From assembly GCA_964424455.1 (NCBI GenBank), contig CAYRJA010000030.1:1-30310 (forward strand): a DNA stretch of 30,310 bases. The letters are read 5' to 3'. Position 1 is the stretch's first letter, and each line of letters starts with the position of its first letter. The position numbers and the translations under genes were made by a program. The notes under the pieces were generated by a model. The model was not told the origin of the DNA. It did no database searches and was given only the letters and a program-made list of their open reading frames with translations. The stretch comes from CAYRJA01 sp964424455. GTDB lineage: Bacteria > Bacteroidota > Bacteroidia > Chitinophagales > UBA10324. Shown here in pieces: positions 1 through 7,418 of this stretch.

Positions 1-292
1 TTATCCTGCCTTGCTTTTAAACCCACGCTCAGGATTAACCCTGCGGGAGAGGAAAGATTTTGTCCCCAGGTATGAAGGACTGCTATCATTCCTAATTGAA
101 TTCCTGCCGTTCTGCCAAACTGTTGCAAGGTCGCCCATACGGCAGTGAACAATGCGTTGTAAACAATTGCTGCATGGCTTAATGCCAAAGCATTTAACTG
201 TTGCGGCAGGGTAAATACCAGATGGTAATAAGTGCAGGGCAACAGGTCTGCCTCCCTCCGCCCCTGGAGTATCCTTGCTTTGCGCAGACCCT
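1..292 (-). pseudogene. IS91-family transposase remnant
   Basis: Read on the minus strand, one frame gives a stretch strongly resembling the middle of IS91-type (Y2/HUH) transposases: READLLPCTYYHLVFTLP, then a segment ending in GIQLGMIAVLHTWGQNLS. In intact relatives this is followed at once by a histidine-rich LHPHVHC motif holding the HUH metal-binding histidines. Here, after GQNLS (around position 56), the frame continues with unrelated residues and no HUH motif, so a deletion or rearrangement has removed the catalytic core on this side. At the other end a stop codon lies directly upstream and no start is present. The frame stays open to position 1, so more of it may lie outside the window. 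The family assignment is from motif recall; that it is a dead remnant is inferred from the missing motif and missing N-terminus. Confidence 0.7.
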
Positions 293-472
293 CAGTGTTT
301 GCTGTAACACTTTCATTTTATCCCATCGGGTGTTACACTAAGTGAACCCGAATTGAATAAAGATTCAATCACGAGTACTATTACAGCCAATGTTGTAAAA
401 TTAACTTCGGACTTTTCCGAAACGGAAAAATTCTTCTTGCTGTTTAACAAACAATACCGGAAATTTACATAA
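293..472. other. Intergenic DNA, no gene seen
   Basis: No supportable coding region. It holds two copies of the dispersed TGTWACA heptamer (303-309 and 331-337). It separates the transposase remnant from the alkD-like gene. No clear TAnnTTTG box was found directly upstream of that gene. Confidence 0.5.
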
Positions 473-1159
473 ATGGAAGAGAAGATATGGACGGTTGATG
501 ATGTGCTGGACAAGCTACAGGAACTTGGTTCGGAGAAAAACCGCGAAGGAATGAAGCGCTATGGTATTAATGTGCAAACCGCTTTTGGCGTAAGTCCCGT
601 TACAGGAAGAAAGCTGGCAAAACAAATCGGCAAAAATCATTTGCTCGCTCTGGCATTATGGAAAACAAAAAGACATGAAGCAAGGTTTATCGCCTCCATT
701 CTTGCCGACAAAGAAAAAACTACACCTGCACTGATGGAGAAATGGGTAAAGGATTTTAACTCGTGGGATTTGGTAGATGGCGTTTGCGGAAATTTGTTTA
801 TAAGAACTCCTTACGCCTTTGATAAAGCGGTTGAGTGGAGTTACCGCGAAAAAGAGTTTGTAAAACGCGCCGGATATACCATGATGGCAGAACTTGCCGT
901 ACACGACAAGAATGCGGAAGACAAAAAATATATTGCTCTTTTTCCTCACATCATTCGTGGCGCTACCGATGAAAGAAACTTTGTGAAGAAGGCAGTGAAC
1001 TGGGCATTGAGACAAATAGGAAAAAGAAACAAAGTGTTACACCAACATGCATTAAAGACCGCCTACAAAATCCTGAAAATAAATAACAAAGTTGCCAGAT
1101 GGGTGGCAAATGATGCCATCCGTGAACTAAATAACACGAGTAAGTTTCGCATGGGATAA
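473..1159 (+). CDS. AlkD-like DNA alkylation repair glycosylase
   Basis: A 228-residue protein of the AlkD/AlkC HEAT-repeat family of DNA glycosylases, which excise alkylated bases such as 3-methyladenine and 7-methylguanine without flipping them. The diagnostic segment DFNSWDLVDGVC places Trp98 and Asp102 four residues apart, as the catalytic Trp/Asp pair of AlkD; Arg132 (FVKRAGY) and Trp177 (AVNWALRQIGKRN) match the other active-site residues. The length is typical of the family (about 220-240). The whole protein is alpha-helical in character, with no signal peptide, so it is expected to be cytoplasmic. It stands alone, with a 245-base gap before the next gene, so it is probably monocistronic. 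Family assignment is secure; the substrate range is inferred from characterised homologues. Confidence 0.88.
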   Translation: MEEKIWTVDDVLDKLQELGSEKNREGMKRYGINVQTAFGVSPVTGRKLAKQIGKNHLLALALWKTKRHEARFIASILADKEKTTPALMEKWVKDFNSWDLVDGVCGNLFIRTPYAFDKAVEWSYREKEFVKRAGYTMMAELAVHDKNAEDKKYIALFPHIIRGATDERNFVKKAVNWALRQIGKRNKVLHQHALKTAYKILKINNKVARWVANDAIRELNNTSKFRMG

Positions 1160-1368
1160 TGTTGTTCTTCAATATATTGGCTGCGCTCCGGTTATCTTTA
1201 ACAATTCAACAGACTCGCATTTGTATAATCGTCTGCAGAAATAGAAATACAACAGGACATAATAACCTTTAGCGTAATAATAACCTTTGCTGCTTCCTTT
1301 TTTCTGCCATCTTTTCCGAAACAGAAGAAACTACCGCTGCGGAATACTTATTGAATGAACTAATGCTT

Positions 1369-1376
1369 TACATTTG
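1369..1376 (+). promoter_or_regulatory. Promoter -7 box TACATTTG
   Basis: A perfect match to the Bacteroidota -7 consensus TAnnTTTG, 28 bases upstream of the zinc peptidase start codon. A TTG at 1351-1353 could be the -33 element, though the spacing is slightly short. The surrounding 1160-1368 holds no gene. Confidence 0.6.
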
Positions 1377-1404
1377 CATTCTAAACTCAAACAAGTTTTA
1401 AACA

Positions 1405-2082
1405 ATGGGATTTTACATTCTAATTATTGCCATGATGTTAGCCGGTATGCTGGTAAGTGGACGGCTGAAAGCAAAAATGACTGAATACAGTCAGATACCT
1501 ACCGACGGAGGGCTGAGCGGAAAAGAAGTAGCTGAGAAAATGCTCCGCGAAAATGGTATTGACGATGTATCTATCGTTTCCATCGGCGGTGTTCTTACCG
1601 ACCACTACGACCCAACCAAAAAAACCGTCAATCTTTCACCCGATGTATATAATGGTCGCAGTGTGGCTGCAGCAGCAATTGCAGCGCATGAATGTGGTCA
1701 TGCAGTGCAACATGCTACTGCTTATGCATGGCTCGGACTGCGTTCGGCATTAGTTCCGGTTGTCAGCATTTCTTCGCGCTATGTGATGTGGGTACTTTTA
1801 ATCGGAGTGATGTTGGTAAACACATTTCCAATGTTATTGACTGCCGGAGTAGTAATGTTTGCTATGACTACTCTTTTCAGCATAGTTACCCTTCCTGTTG
1901 AATTTGATGCCAGCCGCAGAGCGCTTGCATGGTTAGACAGAAGTAATGTAATGAGTTCAGCAGGACACGCCAAAGCAAAAAATGCATTATGGTGGGCAGC
2001 TATGACTTATGTAGTAGCAGCCATTGCATCCGTTGCTACTTTGCTTTACTATCTTTCGATATTAAACAACAGAAGAAGCTAA
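1405..2082 (+). CDS. Membrane zinc metallopeptidase, YugP family
   Basis: A 225-residue integral membrane protein of the neutral zinc metallopeptidase family (YugP, Zn_peptidase_2). The zinc-binding helix is HECGH at residues 95-99, a variant of HExxH, followed by VQHATAYAWLGLRS as in the family. An N-terminal membrane helix spans about residues 2-18, and further hydrophobic segments lie at about 125-165 and 195-217, so the active site sits between membrane segments. An LSGKEVAEKMLRENGI-like motif near residues 37-52 is also characteristic. The length fits the family (about 220-235). It has its own upstream -7 box and a downstream intrinsic terminator, so it is a single-gene unit. The physiological substrate is unknown; a role in membrane protein quality control is only a guess. 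Confidence 0.88.
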   Translation: MGFYILIIAMMLAGMLVSGRLKAKMTEYSQIPTDGGLSGKEVAEKMLRENGIDDVSIVSIGGVLTDHYDPTKKTVNLSPDVYNGRSVAAAAIAAHECGHAVQHATAYAWLGLRSALVPVVSISSRYVMWVLLIGVMLVNTFPMLLTAGVVMFAMTTLFSIVTLPVEFDASRRALAWLDRSNVMSSAGHAKAKNALWWAAMTYVVAAIASVATLLYYLSILNNRRS

Positions 2083-2109
2083 ACTGTAACAGCACAATAT
2101 TCTCTGAGA

Positions 2110-2138
2110 AAGCCCTTCACTAAACGGAGGGCTTTTTT
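2110..2138 (+). terminator. Intrinsic terminator after the zinc peptidase
   Basis: Inverted repeat AAGCCCT (2110-2116) and AGGGCTT (2128-2134) around an 11-base loop, followed by a T run. It lies 28 bases past the peptidase stop codon and closes that transcript. Confidence 0.85.
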
Positions 2139-2264
2139 ATTTAATGCCCCGTCCTTAAACAGGCTGACAGCAAATCAACTTATAAAATCGAATATCAATC
2201 CGAACAAAGGAAACCTGATTCAAATCTTTGCGTAGTACGCAAAAAAAGATAGCAAAAGCTATAA

Positions 2265-2846
2265 ATGAATCAAAAAATCAATATTCGCCCTAAGCTAAAC
2301 CTGCGGCTTAATACATCATTGCGATTAGTTGTATTCGGAACTGTACTTGTAACAGTAGCCGGGGTAATACTTTTTACCATATTCTTTACAGGGAATAATA
2401 AAGATGCAACAGCTAACAGCACGAATATAAATTCATTTTTCCTTGCTCCAGTTGATCCTTTGGCAAATAGTCATGAGGCACAGCCCACATTCAACATCAG
2501 CAGCACAGGCGACAGTTTATATATCGAATTTATAAGCGATGGAGGAACACCGATTCAGGATGCCGTACTCCGTCTGAAGGATGTGAACGGAAGCATAACT
2601 GAAAAAAATACTCAAACCCGTGTAATGACTTTATTCTCTCCTGTAAAAATGAATCGCAGTTATTACCGGTTTGCCATTCCGGTAAAAGGATTTCCTGAAA
2701 ACATTCGTATTGAAGTAAAAGCCACTGTATCACAAAAAGCTGCCCCTGCTGTTACAAAGGCATGGGTTGCACAGATGGATTACAATTTAAAAGCATCGGC
2801 AGTTACCATGATTTATTCGGGAGTGCAGAAAGCAAAAAAGAAATAG
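2265..2846 (+). CDS. Hypothetical single-pass membrane protein
   Basis: A 193-residue protein I do not recognise. The N-terminus is basic, followed by one hydrophobic helix at about residues 19-42 (LVVFGTVLVTVAGVILFTIFF). The rest is hydrophilic and beta-rich in character, with a region (about 75-175) that could be an Ig-like fold: GDSLYIEFISDGGTPIQDAVLR, then YYRFAIPVKGFPENIRIEV. The most likely topology is a short cytoplasmic tail, one membrane anchor and a periplasmic domain. The C-terminus is lysine-rich. A weak -7-like AATCTTTG lies at 2223-2230. It converges with the amidohydrolase gene, whose stop is only 28 bases away; two TGTWACA copies lie in the gene and one at the convergence point. 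No function is proposed. Confidence 0.75.
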   Translation: MNQKINIRPKLNLRLNTSLRLVVFGTVLVTVAGVILFTIFFTGNNKDATANSTNINSFFLAPVDPLANSHEAQPTFNISSTGDSLYIEFISDGGTPIQDAVLRLKDVNGSITEKNTQTRVMTLFSPVKMNRSYYRFAIPVKGFPENIRIEVKATVSQKAAPAVTKAWVAQMDYNLKASAVTMIYSGVQKAKKK

Positions 2847-2873
2847 TGGTAAGAGTTATTATCCTGTTATCTG

Positions 2874-4046
2874 TTACACAATCCGATTAACTGATGAAGT
2901 TGGAGTTAATTTACCATTAGTAACATTACTTATATGTATGATTCCTGGAGTTTTTCCTTTCTCTAAACTTCCGAATTTGTTTTCCACACCAAGAAATTTT
3001 GCTCCGTTGATAGTTGACCACTGTAACAACAGTTCAGCAGAAGCATAAGGAAAGTGCTGCTGTATTGTTTTTATCTCTTCCAAAACTGAAAGCTGATGAT
3101 TGGAAGCCAGACTATCTGTTCCTATGCAGACTTTATCTTTTTCTTTCAGAAATAAATTGTAATCCGGTAACCGATTCTCAATGTAAAGATTTGCATTAGG
3201 ACAAGTACACCAGAAAAAATTGTTGCTGTAATTATTTGCAATCTTAATGTCCTCCTCATTCGTCATTGTATTGTGAACGAGTAACACCTTTTTCTCTTTT
3301 GGAAAAAGGGGAATTATTGATTCTAAGCTTCTTCTTCCTGTCGGGTGAAAAACATTTGAACCAATTTTGAAAAAATTTTCAATCAGAGATTTGAATTTAC
3401 CGCCGCCGTCTTTAAAGTATTTTGTTTCTTCTTCTGTTTCCTGATTGTGTATGCTGAAGATATCCGCACTGTTTTCATTAAACTTAAAAATCAGTTTGAA
3501 TAATTCCGGCGTAACAGAATACGGTGCATGAGGTGTAACACTTGCAGAAAGACCGAGCGCTTTTGCTTTTTTAAAAACCTGTAGTGCATTATCAAAATAC
3601 TTCTGTGCGTTTTCAGGAATAAATCCGTATGCCTCTACAAAAGTGTGGTAGAAAATCTTACTTTTTGATTTCTCATTCAGAGAGTGGTCGTCGTTTGAAA
3701 TATCTCCAACAGCTACAATTCCGTTTATAAACATTTCTTCATTTGCTTTCTCTATTTCTGCCAACACAATTTCCATTTTTTCGTTTCTGATAGAAAGCAG
3801 ATCGCGGATAAACTGAACCAACCCTTTCCTCTCCGGGATCTTTCCTCTCATGTAAGACAGTTCAAGATGACAATGCACATTTACAAATCCGGGACAAAGG
3901 ATGCCATCGAACTTTTCTATTTCATCATTACCCACCGCTTTATTGTCTGTAACAGAAAGAATTTTTCCGTTGTCATCGCACATGATTATTTTTCCGGTTT
4001 GTAACTTATTTTCTAAAAAAATATAATCAGCGAAGAGTTTTCTCAT
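2874..4046 (-). CDS. Metal-dependent amidohydrolase
   Basis: A 390-residue member of the amidohydrolase superfamily (TIM-barrel deaminases such as TrzN/ATZ/guanine deaminase/aminofutalosine deaminase). Visible metal ligands are the HxH pair His58/His60 (VNVHCHLELS), His200 (SIHNQE) and Asp311 (IGTDSLASN), with His173 in VTPHAPYSVTPE and His258 in LLVHNT as further active-site candidates. The N-terminal strand region and the GILCPGFVNVHCH junction are typical of the composite domain preceding the barrel. This points to hydrolytic deamination of a purine-like or amine substrate in the cytoplasm. Aminofutalosine deaminase of the alternative menaquinone route is one possibility, but neighbouring menaquinone genes are absent. 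A TAGATTTG box lies 5 bases before the start codon, implying an almost leaderless transcript. Confidence 0.8.
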   Translation of the reverse strand: MRKLFADYIFLENKLQTGKIIMCDDNGKILSVTDNKAVGNDEIEKFDGILCPGFVNVHCHLELSYMRGKIPERKGLVQFIRDLLSIRNEKMEIVLAEIEKANEEMFINGIVAVGDISNDDHSLNEKSKSKIFYHTFVEAYGFIPENAQKYFDNALQVFKKAKALGLSASVTPHAPYSVTPELFKLIFKFNENSADIFSIHNQETEEETKYFKDGGGKFKSLIENFFKIGSNVFHPTGRRSLESIIPLFPKEKKVLLVHNTMTNEEDIKIANNYSNNFFWCTCPNANLYIENRLPDYNLFLKEKDKVCIGTDSLASNHQLSVLEEIKTIQQHFPYASAELLLQWSTINGAKFLGVENKFGSLEKGKTPGIIHISNVTNGKLTPTSSVNRIV

Positions 4047-4050
4047 GTGT

Positions 4051-4058
4051 CAAATCTA
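4051..4058 (-). promoter_or_regulatory. Promoter -7 box TAGATTTG (amidohydrolase)
   Basis: Read on the minus strand this matches TAnnTTTG perfectly, and its last G is 5 bases from the amidohydrolase ATG. Transcription would start at or next to the start codon. Confidence 0.6.
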
Positions 4059-4171
4059 AATCTTCGTTTTTTCAATGAAAAACTTGTTGCCTGTATGATA
4101 ATAAAAATTTATAAAAATTCAACTCTTGAAAGTAAAATTTTCAATCGTGTGTTCAAATGTTGGTAACTCCT

Positions 4172-4179
4172 TATCTTTG
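4172..4179 (+). promoter_or_regulatory. Promoter -7 box TATCTTTG (rlmN)
   Basis: A perfect TAnnTTTG match whose G lies 8 bases before an ATG at 4187. It sits between an upstream in-frame ATG (4157) and the one at 4187, which argues that 4187 is the true rlmN start. Confidence 0.65.
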
Positions 4180-4186
4180 CGTTCCA

Positions 4187-5233
4187 ATGGTTGAAGTGGT
4201 TAAGAAAAATATCAGACATCTGACTTTTGACGAAATTAACAGTTTTATTGCCGGATTAGGTGAAAAACCCTTCCGCGCAAAACAAACATGGGAATGGATA
4301 TGGCAGAAAGGTGTTGGCTCTATTAATGAGATGAGCAATCTTTCAAAACCTCTTCGTGAAAAACTTTCTAATGAGTTTGATTTCTATTCGCTTCGAATTG
4401 ACAAAACTCAGAAAAGCAGCGACGGAACCATTAAACTTCGCTTTGTTACTTACGACAATCATTTCATAGAAGGCGTACTGATTCCTGCCGATGACAGAAT
4501 TACTGCCTGTGTTTCTTCTCAGGTAGGTTGCAGTTTAGCTTGTAAATTTTGTGCCACCGGTCAGATGAAGAGAGAACGCAATCTGAACTTCGACGAAATA
4601 TTCGATCAGGTAGTGTTGCTGAATAAAGTTTCTTCGGAAAATTTTCAGAGAGGTGTTACCAATATTGTCTTTATGGGAATGGGTGAACCCTTGCTGAATT
4701 ATTCCAACCTGATAAAAGCAAATGAAAAGATTTCTTCCCCTGCTCCTGACGGGTTAGGAATATCTCCGCGCCGTGTTACAGTAAGCACTGCAGGTATTAC
4801 AAAAATGATTCGTCAGCTTGCTGAAGACAAGGTTCGTTTTCGTCTGGCGCTTTCACTGCATGCAGCCACTGACGAAAAACGCAGTCAGATTATGCCGATT
4901 AATGAGCAGAATAATCTGCAATCGCTGATGGAAGCATTGAAGTTTTTCTGGGAAGAGACCGGAAGCCGCATTTCGTTTGAATACATACTATTTGACAATT
5001 TTAATGATTCGGCGGAAGATGCCCGCTCGTTAGTGAAGATGGCTCGTCAGTTTCCTGTTCGTGTAAACCTGATTGAATACAACAAAGTGGAGAATGTTCC
5101 ATTTGAAAAATCGAAACCGGAGAAGACCGAAAAATTTCTTGACATACTTTTGAAAAACAGAATCAATGCTACTATCCGCTATAGCAGAGGTAAAGATATA
5201 GACGCTGCATGCGGGCAACTGGCAAATAAATAA
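4187..5233 (+). CDS. rlmN: 23S rRNA/tRNA adenine-C2 methyltransferase RlmN
   Basis: A radical SAM methyltransferase that methylates C2 of A2503 in 23S rRNA and A37 of some tRNAs. The 4Fe-4S motif CSLACKFCATG (CxxxCxxC) is in the expected central position, followed by GVTNIVFMGMGEPLLNY and the ASTAGI-like segment RRVTVSTAGI. The resolving cysteine needed for the methyl-transfer mechanism lies near the C-terminus in AACGQL. The N-terminal region (LGEKPFRAKQTWEWIW) is the usual RlmN accessory domain. Length from this start is 348 residues, normal for the family. I chose ATG 4187 because a perfect -7 promoter box at 4172-4179 would leave the upstream ATG (4157) outside the transcript. The GxxExxY gene follows 27 bases downstream and is probably co-transcribed. 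Confidence 0.95.
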   Translation: MVEVVKKNIRHLTFDEINSFIAGLGEKPFRAKQTWEWIWQKGVGSINEMSNLSKPLREKLSNEFDFYSLRIDKTQKSSDGTIKLRFVTYDNHFIEGVLIPADDRITACVSSQVGCSLACKFCATGQMKRERNLNFDEIFDQVVLLNKVSSENFQRGVTNIVFMGMGEPLLNYSNLIKANEKISSPAPDGLGISPRRVTVSTAGITKMIRQLAEDKVRFRLALSLHAATDEKRSQIMPINEQNNLQSLMEALKFFWEETGSRISFEYILFDNFNDSAEDARSLVKMARQFPVRVNLIEYNKVENVPFEKSKPEKTEKFLDILLKNRINATIRYSRGKDIDAACGQLANK

Positions 5234-5260
5234 TTTTTAAAACCTAAACTTAATTTTACT

Positions 5261-5653
5261 ATGACAGAGAACATCGAACAACTATCAGACAAAGTTATTG
5301 AGTGTGCAACTTGTGTTCACGATAATTTTGGACCCGGCTTTCCTGAAAAGATGTATCAGGAAGCGCTTTCTGCAGAACTGAAAAAAAGAAAGATTCATTT
5401 CAAAACAGAAGAAACCCGTGTGCCGATTATTAACGGCGCTCAAATCGGTGCGAAACGTATAGAGTTGATGATAGAAGAATGTATCATGGTAGAACTGAAG
5501 GCGCTGCAACGGCTTGAAATTCCTCATATCGTTTTGTTCACTGACGGATTAAAGAAATCAAACCTTGAAATGGGATTACTACTCAACTTCGGTGGACAAA
5601 AACTGCAAGTGAAAAAACGCCATACCGGAACAACAGCCGATATGGAAGAATAA
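5261..5653 (+). CDS. GxxExxY protein, PD-(D/E)XK-like
   Basis: A 130-residue GxxExxY family protein, common in Bacteroidota and often found next to housekeeping or mobile genes. The name-giving motif is seen as GPGFPEKMYQEAL (G-x-x-E-x-x-Y, about residues 26-34), and a VELKA motif near residues 78-82 fits the E-x-K part of a PD-(D/E)XK nuclease fold. The end of the family core, LLLNFGGQKLQVKK, is present. Biochemical activity of the family is unproven to my knowledge; a nuclease fold is inferred. The gene follows rlmN closely and ends just before an intrinsic terminator. Its last about 10 residues (HTGTTADMEE) are polar and probably disordered. Confidence 0.88.
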   Translation: MTENIEQLSDKVIECATCVHDNFGPGFPEKMYQEALSAELKKRKIHFKTEETRVPIINGAQIGAKRIELMIEECIMVELKALQRLEIPHIVLFTDGLKKSNLEMGLLLNFGGQKLQVKKRHTGTTADMEE

Positions 5654-5676
5654 ATAACTCATTGTTCTGTTTAATT

Positions 5677-5706
5677 AAAGCCCTCCTGAAAAAGAGGGCT
5701 TTTTTA
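5677..5706 (+). terminator. Intrinsic terminator of the rlmN operon
   Basis: Inverted repeat AAAGCCCTC (5677-5685) / GAGGGCTTT (5694-5702) with an 8-base loop and a following T run, 24 bases past the GxxExxY stop. The stem core matches that of the terminator near 2.1 kb. Confidence 0.85.
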
Positions 5707-5923
5707 GTTTAATTGCTAAACCATTTTGCGGAAGTGTAAAATTTCACTCAGTAAGCCGTTGTAGGGTTCAGGGTTTATCACTCTGCTTAACTTTATCTAT
5801 GAAATTTCATCTCTTAAGATGCTGGTATTGTCAGTAAGAGGTACAGTGTTACAGAAACAGCAAATATGCAACTTCAACAAAATACCTACACTGTTTGTCT
5901 GAAAACTGAAAACGATAATTTGA

Positions 5924-5931
5924 TACTTTTG
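5924..5931 (+). promoter_or_regulatory. Promoter -7 box TACTTTTG (tRNA-Ser)
   Basis: A perfect TAnnTTTG match ending 10 bases before the mature 5' end of the tRNA. It implies a very short 5' leader on the precursor. The preceding 5707-5923 contains no gene; it holds one TGTTACA at 5847 and a 12-base palindrome at 5799-5810. Confidence 0.65.
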
Positions 5932-5940
5932 CCCCTTTAC

Positions 5941-6027
5941 GGAGAGGTGTCAGAGTGGTCGAATGTGCCTGATTCGAAATCAGGTTCCCGAGCAATCGGG
6001 ACGGGGGTTCGAATCCCTCCCTCTCCG
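5941..6027 (+). tRNA. tRNA-Ser (anticodon CGA)
   Basis: The acceptor stem pairs GGAGAGG (5941-5947) with CCTCTCC (6020-6026), followed by discriminator G. The anticodon stem pairs CCTGA (5968-5972) with TCAGG (5980-5984) around the loop TTCGAAA, so the anticodon is CGA (5975-5977), reading UCG. A long variable arm (TCCCGAGCAATCGGGA) and the TTCGAAT loop of the T arm identify a class II serine tRNA. The 3' CCA is not encoded and must be added post-transcriptionally. Confidence 0.95.
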
Positions 6028-6051
6028 CACTATTCTGTGTTGTGTATATTT

Positions 6052-6837
6052 TTATCCTGGTTTTGCTGAAAATATTTTTTCAGCATTTGCAGTTGTTACA
6101 GTTGCCACTTCTTCTTCACTGCAATTTTTTATTTCGGCTATCTTCTTTGCTACATAAGTGATATAAGAAGTCTCATTTCTTTTTCCTCTGAACGGAACAG
6201 GTGCGAGATAGGGTGAATCAGTTTCCAATACTAAATGACTCAAATCCAATTGAGCCACCACCTTATCCAACCCTGAGTTTTTGAATGTTACCACTCCGCC
6301 GATTCCTAAATAAAAACCTAAATCAATAATCTGCGTTGCCTGTTCCAATGTTCCGGAGAAACAATGAAAAATTCCATTCAGGTTATCCTCTTTTAACTCA
6401 CTTACTATCTTTATACAGTCATCCGTTGAATCGCGGCTGTGAATCACTATAGGCAGGTTCAATTGTTTTGCCCATTGAATTTGTTTTCTGAAAGCGCTCT
6501 GTTGCTGAGGAATAAATGTTTTATCCCAGTAATAGTCCAACCCGATTTCACCCACTCCGTAAAATTTAATTTCCTTTTTCTTGAATAAATATTCTTCCAC
6601 AATTACCAATTCATCTTCTGCATTTTCTTTTACAGAGCAAGGATGAAGTCCCATCATTGGAAAACACCGGTCGGGGTATTTTGCCGACAACTGTAACAAA
6701 CTTTTAACAGAAGCACCTTCAATATTGGGTAAAAATATTTTTTGTACTCCCGCATCAAATGCACGCTGCACCATAGTGTCACGGTCTTCATTAAATTCAG
6801 GAAGATATAAATGGGAGTGCGTGTCAATCAAATTCAC
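6052..6837 (-). CDS. tatD: TatD-family metal-dependent DNase
   Basis: A 261-residue TIM-barrel hydrolase of the TatD family, giving 3'-5' exonuclease/DNase activity in characterised members. Visible motifs in order: IDTHSHLYLPEF at the N-terminus (HxH metal ligands), GEIGLDYYWD (the conserved Glu), LPIVIHSRDSTDD (His), GIFHCFSG (His) and LVLETDSPYLAP (Asp). The length is typical. It is the third gene of a minus-strand run after hicB and hicA; only 8 bases separate it from the hicA stop, so it is probably transcribed from the hicB promoter or from one inside hicA. That makes a housekeeping nuclease depend on a toxin-antitoxin promoter, unless it has its own promoter. Two TGTWACA copies lie within it. 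Confidence 0.93.
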   Translation of the reverse strand: MNLIDTHSHLYLPEFNEDRDTMVQRAFDAGVQKIFLPNIEGASVKSLLQLSAKYPDRCFPMMGLHPCSVKENAEDELVIVEEYLFKKKEIKFYGVGEIGLDYYWDKTFIPQQQSAFRKQIQWAKQLNLPIVIHSRDSTDDCIKIVSELKEDNLNGIFHCFSGTLEQATQIIDLGFYLGIGGVVTFKNSGLDKVVAQLDLSHLVLETDSPYLAPVPFRGKRNETSYITYVAKKIAEIKNCSEEEVATVTTANAEKIFSAKPG

Positions 6838-6845
6838 AAGTACAG

Positions 6846-7079
6846 TTAAATTTTTTTGAGAATAGAAATAAACTCTTCTGGAGTAAGATTTATTTCACGT
6901 AGAATCTGTCTTATAAGCGGTCTTCCTAAATCCTGATTTGCATGATGAGGTAGAGTAGTGTATCTCCCATCCTTATGACGGTAGAATACATGACTTCCCT
7001 TTTGCCTTGTAGCGATAAAACCTAAATAAAAAAGAATCTTTTCTAATTGTCGTGAACTGACAATCGGTAGTTTACTCAT
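6846..7079 (-). CDS. hicA: HicA-type mRNA interferase toxin
   Basis: A 77-residue HicA toxin, a double-stranded-RNA-binding-fold endoribonuclease that cleaves mRNA. The catalytic histidine is His30 in RQKGSHVFYRH, with the typical N-terminal SSRQLEKILFYLGF and the LGRPLIRQILREINLTPEEF C-terminal helix. Family members are 60-80 residues. Its start overlaps the hicB stop by 4 bases, so translation is coupled. It lies between hicB and tatD, outside the larger accessory array, and shows no obvious inactivating change. Confidence 0.92.
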   Translation of the reverse strand: MSKLPIVSSRQLEKILFYLGFIATRQKGSHVFYRHKDGRYTTLPHHANQDLGRPLIRQILREINLTPEEFISILKKI

Positions 7080-7303
7080 ACTGCAATGGACAGTTGCTGA
7101 AAACCAACAAATTCAGGGAGTGATTTCAATTCATCTTCCGTCATTGATTCAAGGCAGAGAGCCAACACTTCATTTAGATTTTTTTGCAGTTCATCCAATG
7201 TCTTTGCTTGTGTGTGTGCACCGGGAAGATTGGGAATACTTCCAATGAAAAAGCCGGACTCATGATCTTTTTCAATTTGAGCAGTGAAGTGATAAGTTTT
7301 CAT
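7076..7303 (-). CDS. hicB: HicB-type antitoxin (short form)
   Basis: A 75-residue HicB antitoxin with the partial RNase H-like fold: MKTYHFTAQIEKDHESGFFIGS then IPNLPGAHTQAKTLDELQKNL and LNEVLALCLE. It lacks a separate C-terminal DNA-binding domain, so it is the short form; autoregulation, if any, would rely on another determinant. It precedes hicA (antitoxin first), the reverse of the E. coli order but common in this phylum. The -7 box at 7308-7315 puts the transcription start at the start codon. Confidence 0.9.
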   Translation of the reverse strand: MKTYHFTAQIEKDHESGFFIGSIPNLPGAHTQAKTLDELQKNLNEVLALCLESMTEDELKSLPEFVGFQQLSIAV

Positions 7304-7307
7304 GTTT

Positions 7308-7315
7308 CAAAGTTA
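7308..7315 (-). promoter_or_regulatory. Promoter -7 box TAACTTTG (hicBA-tatD)
   Basis: On the minus strand a perfect TAnnTTTG, its G 5 bases from the hicB ATG, implying a leaderless hicB message. No gene is seen between here and 7418. Confidence 0.6.
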
Positions 7316-7418
7316 AATTAAATTCAGTTAGTAATTGATAAGCTGAAACAGCTATAAACAATAGTAACGATACTTCTAATAAAAATTGAAACAGTTTTGG
7401 TTTTACTGCTAACCTGAA

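Noticed and set aside
5799..5810. Perfect 12-base palindrome ATGAAATTTCAT as an operator
   Set aside because: A single occurrence in AT-rich intergenic DNA, far from the only downstream promoter (that of the tRNA); could well be chance.
5866..6069. An open frame of 67 codons on the plus strand
   Set aside because: It runs through the whole tRNA-Ser gene and its promoter; the tRNA explains the sequence and the peptide resembles nothing.
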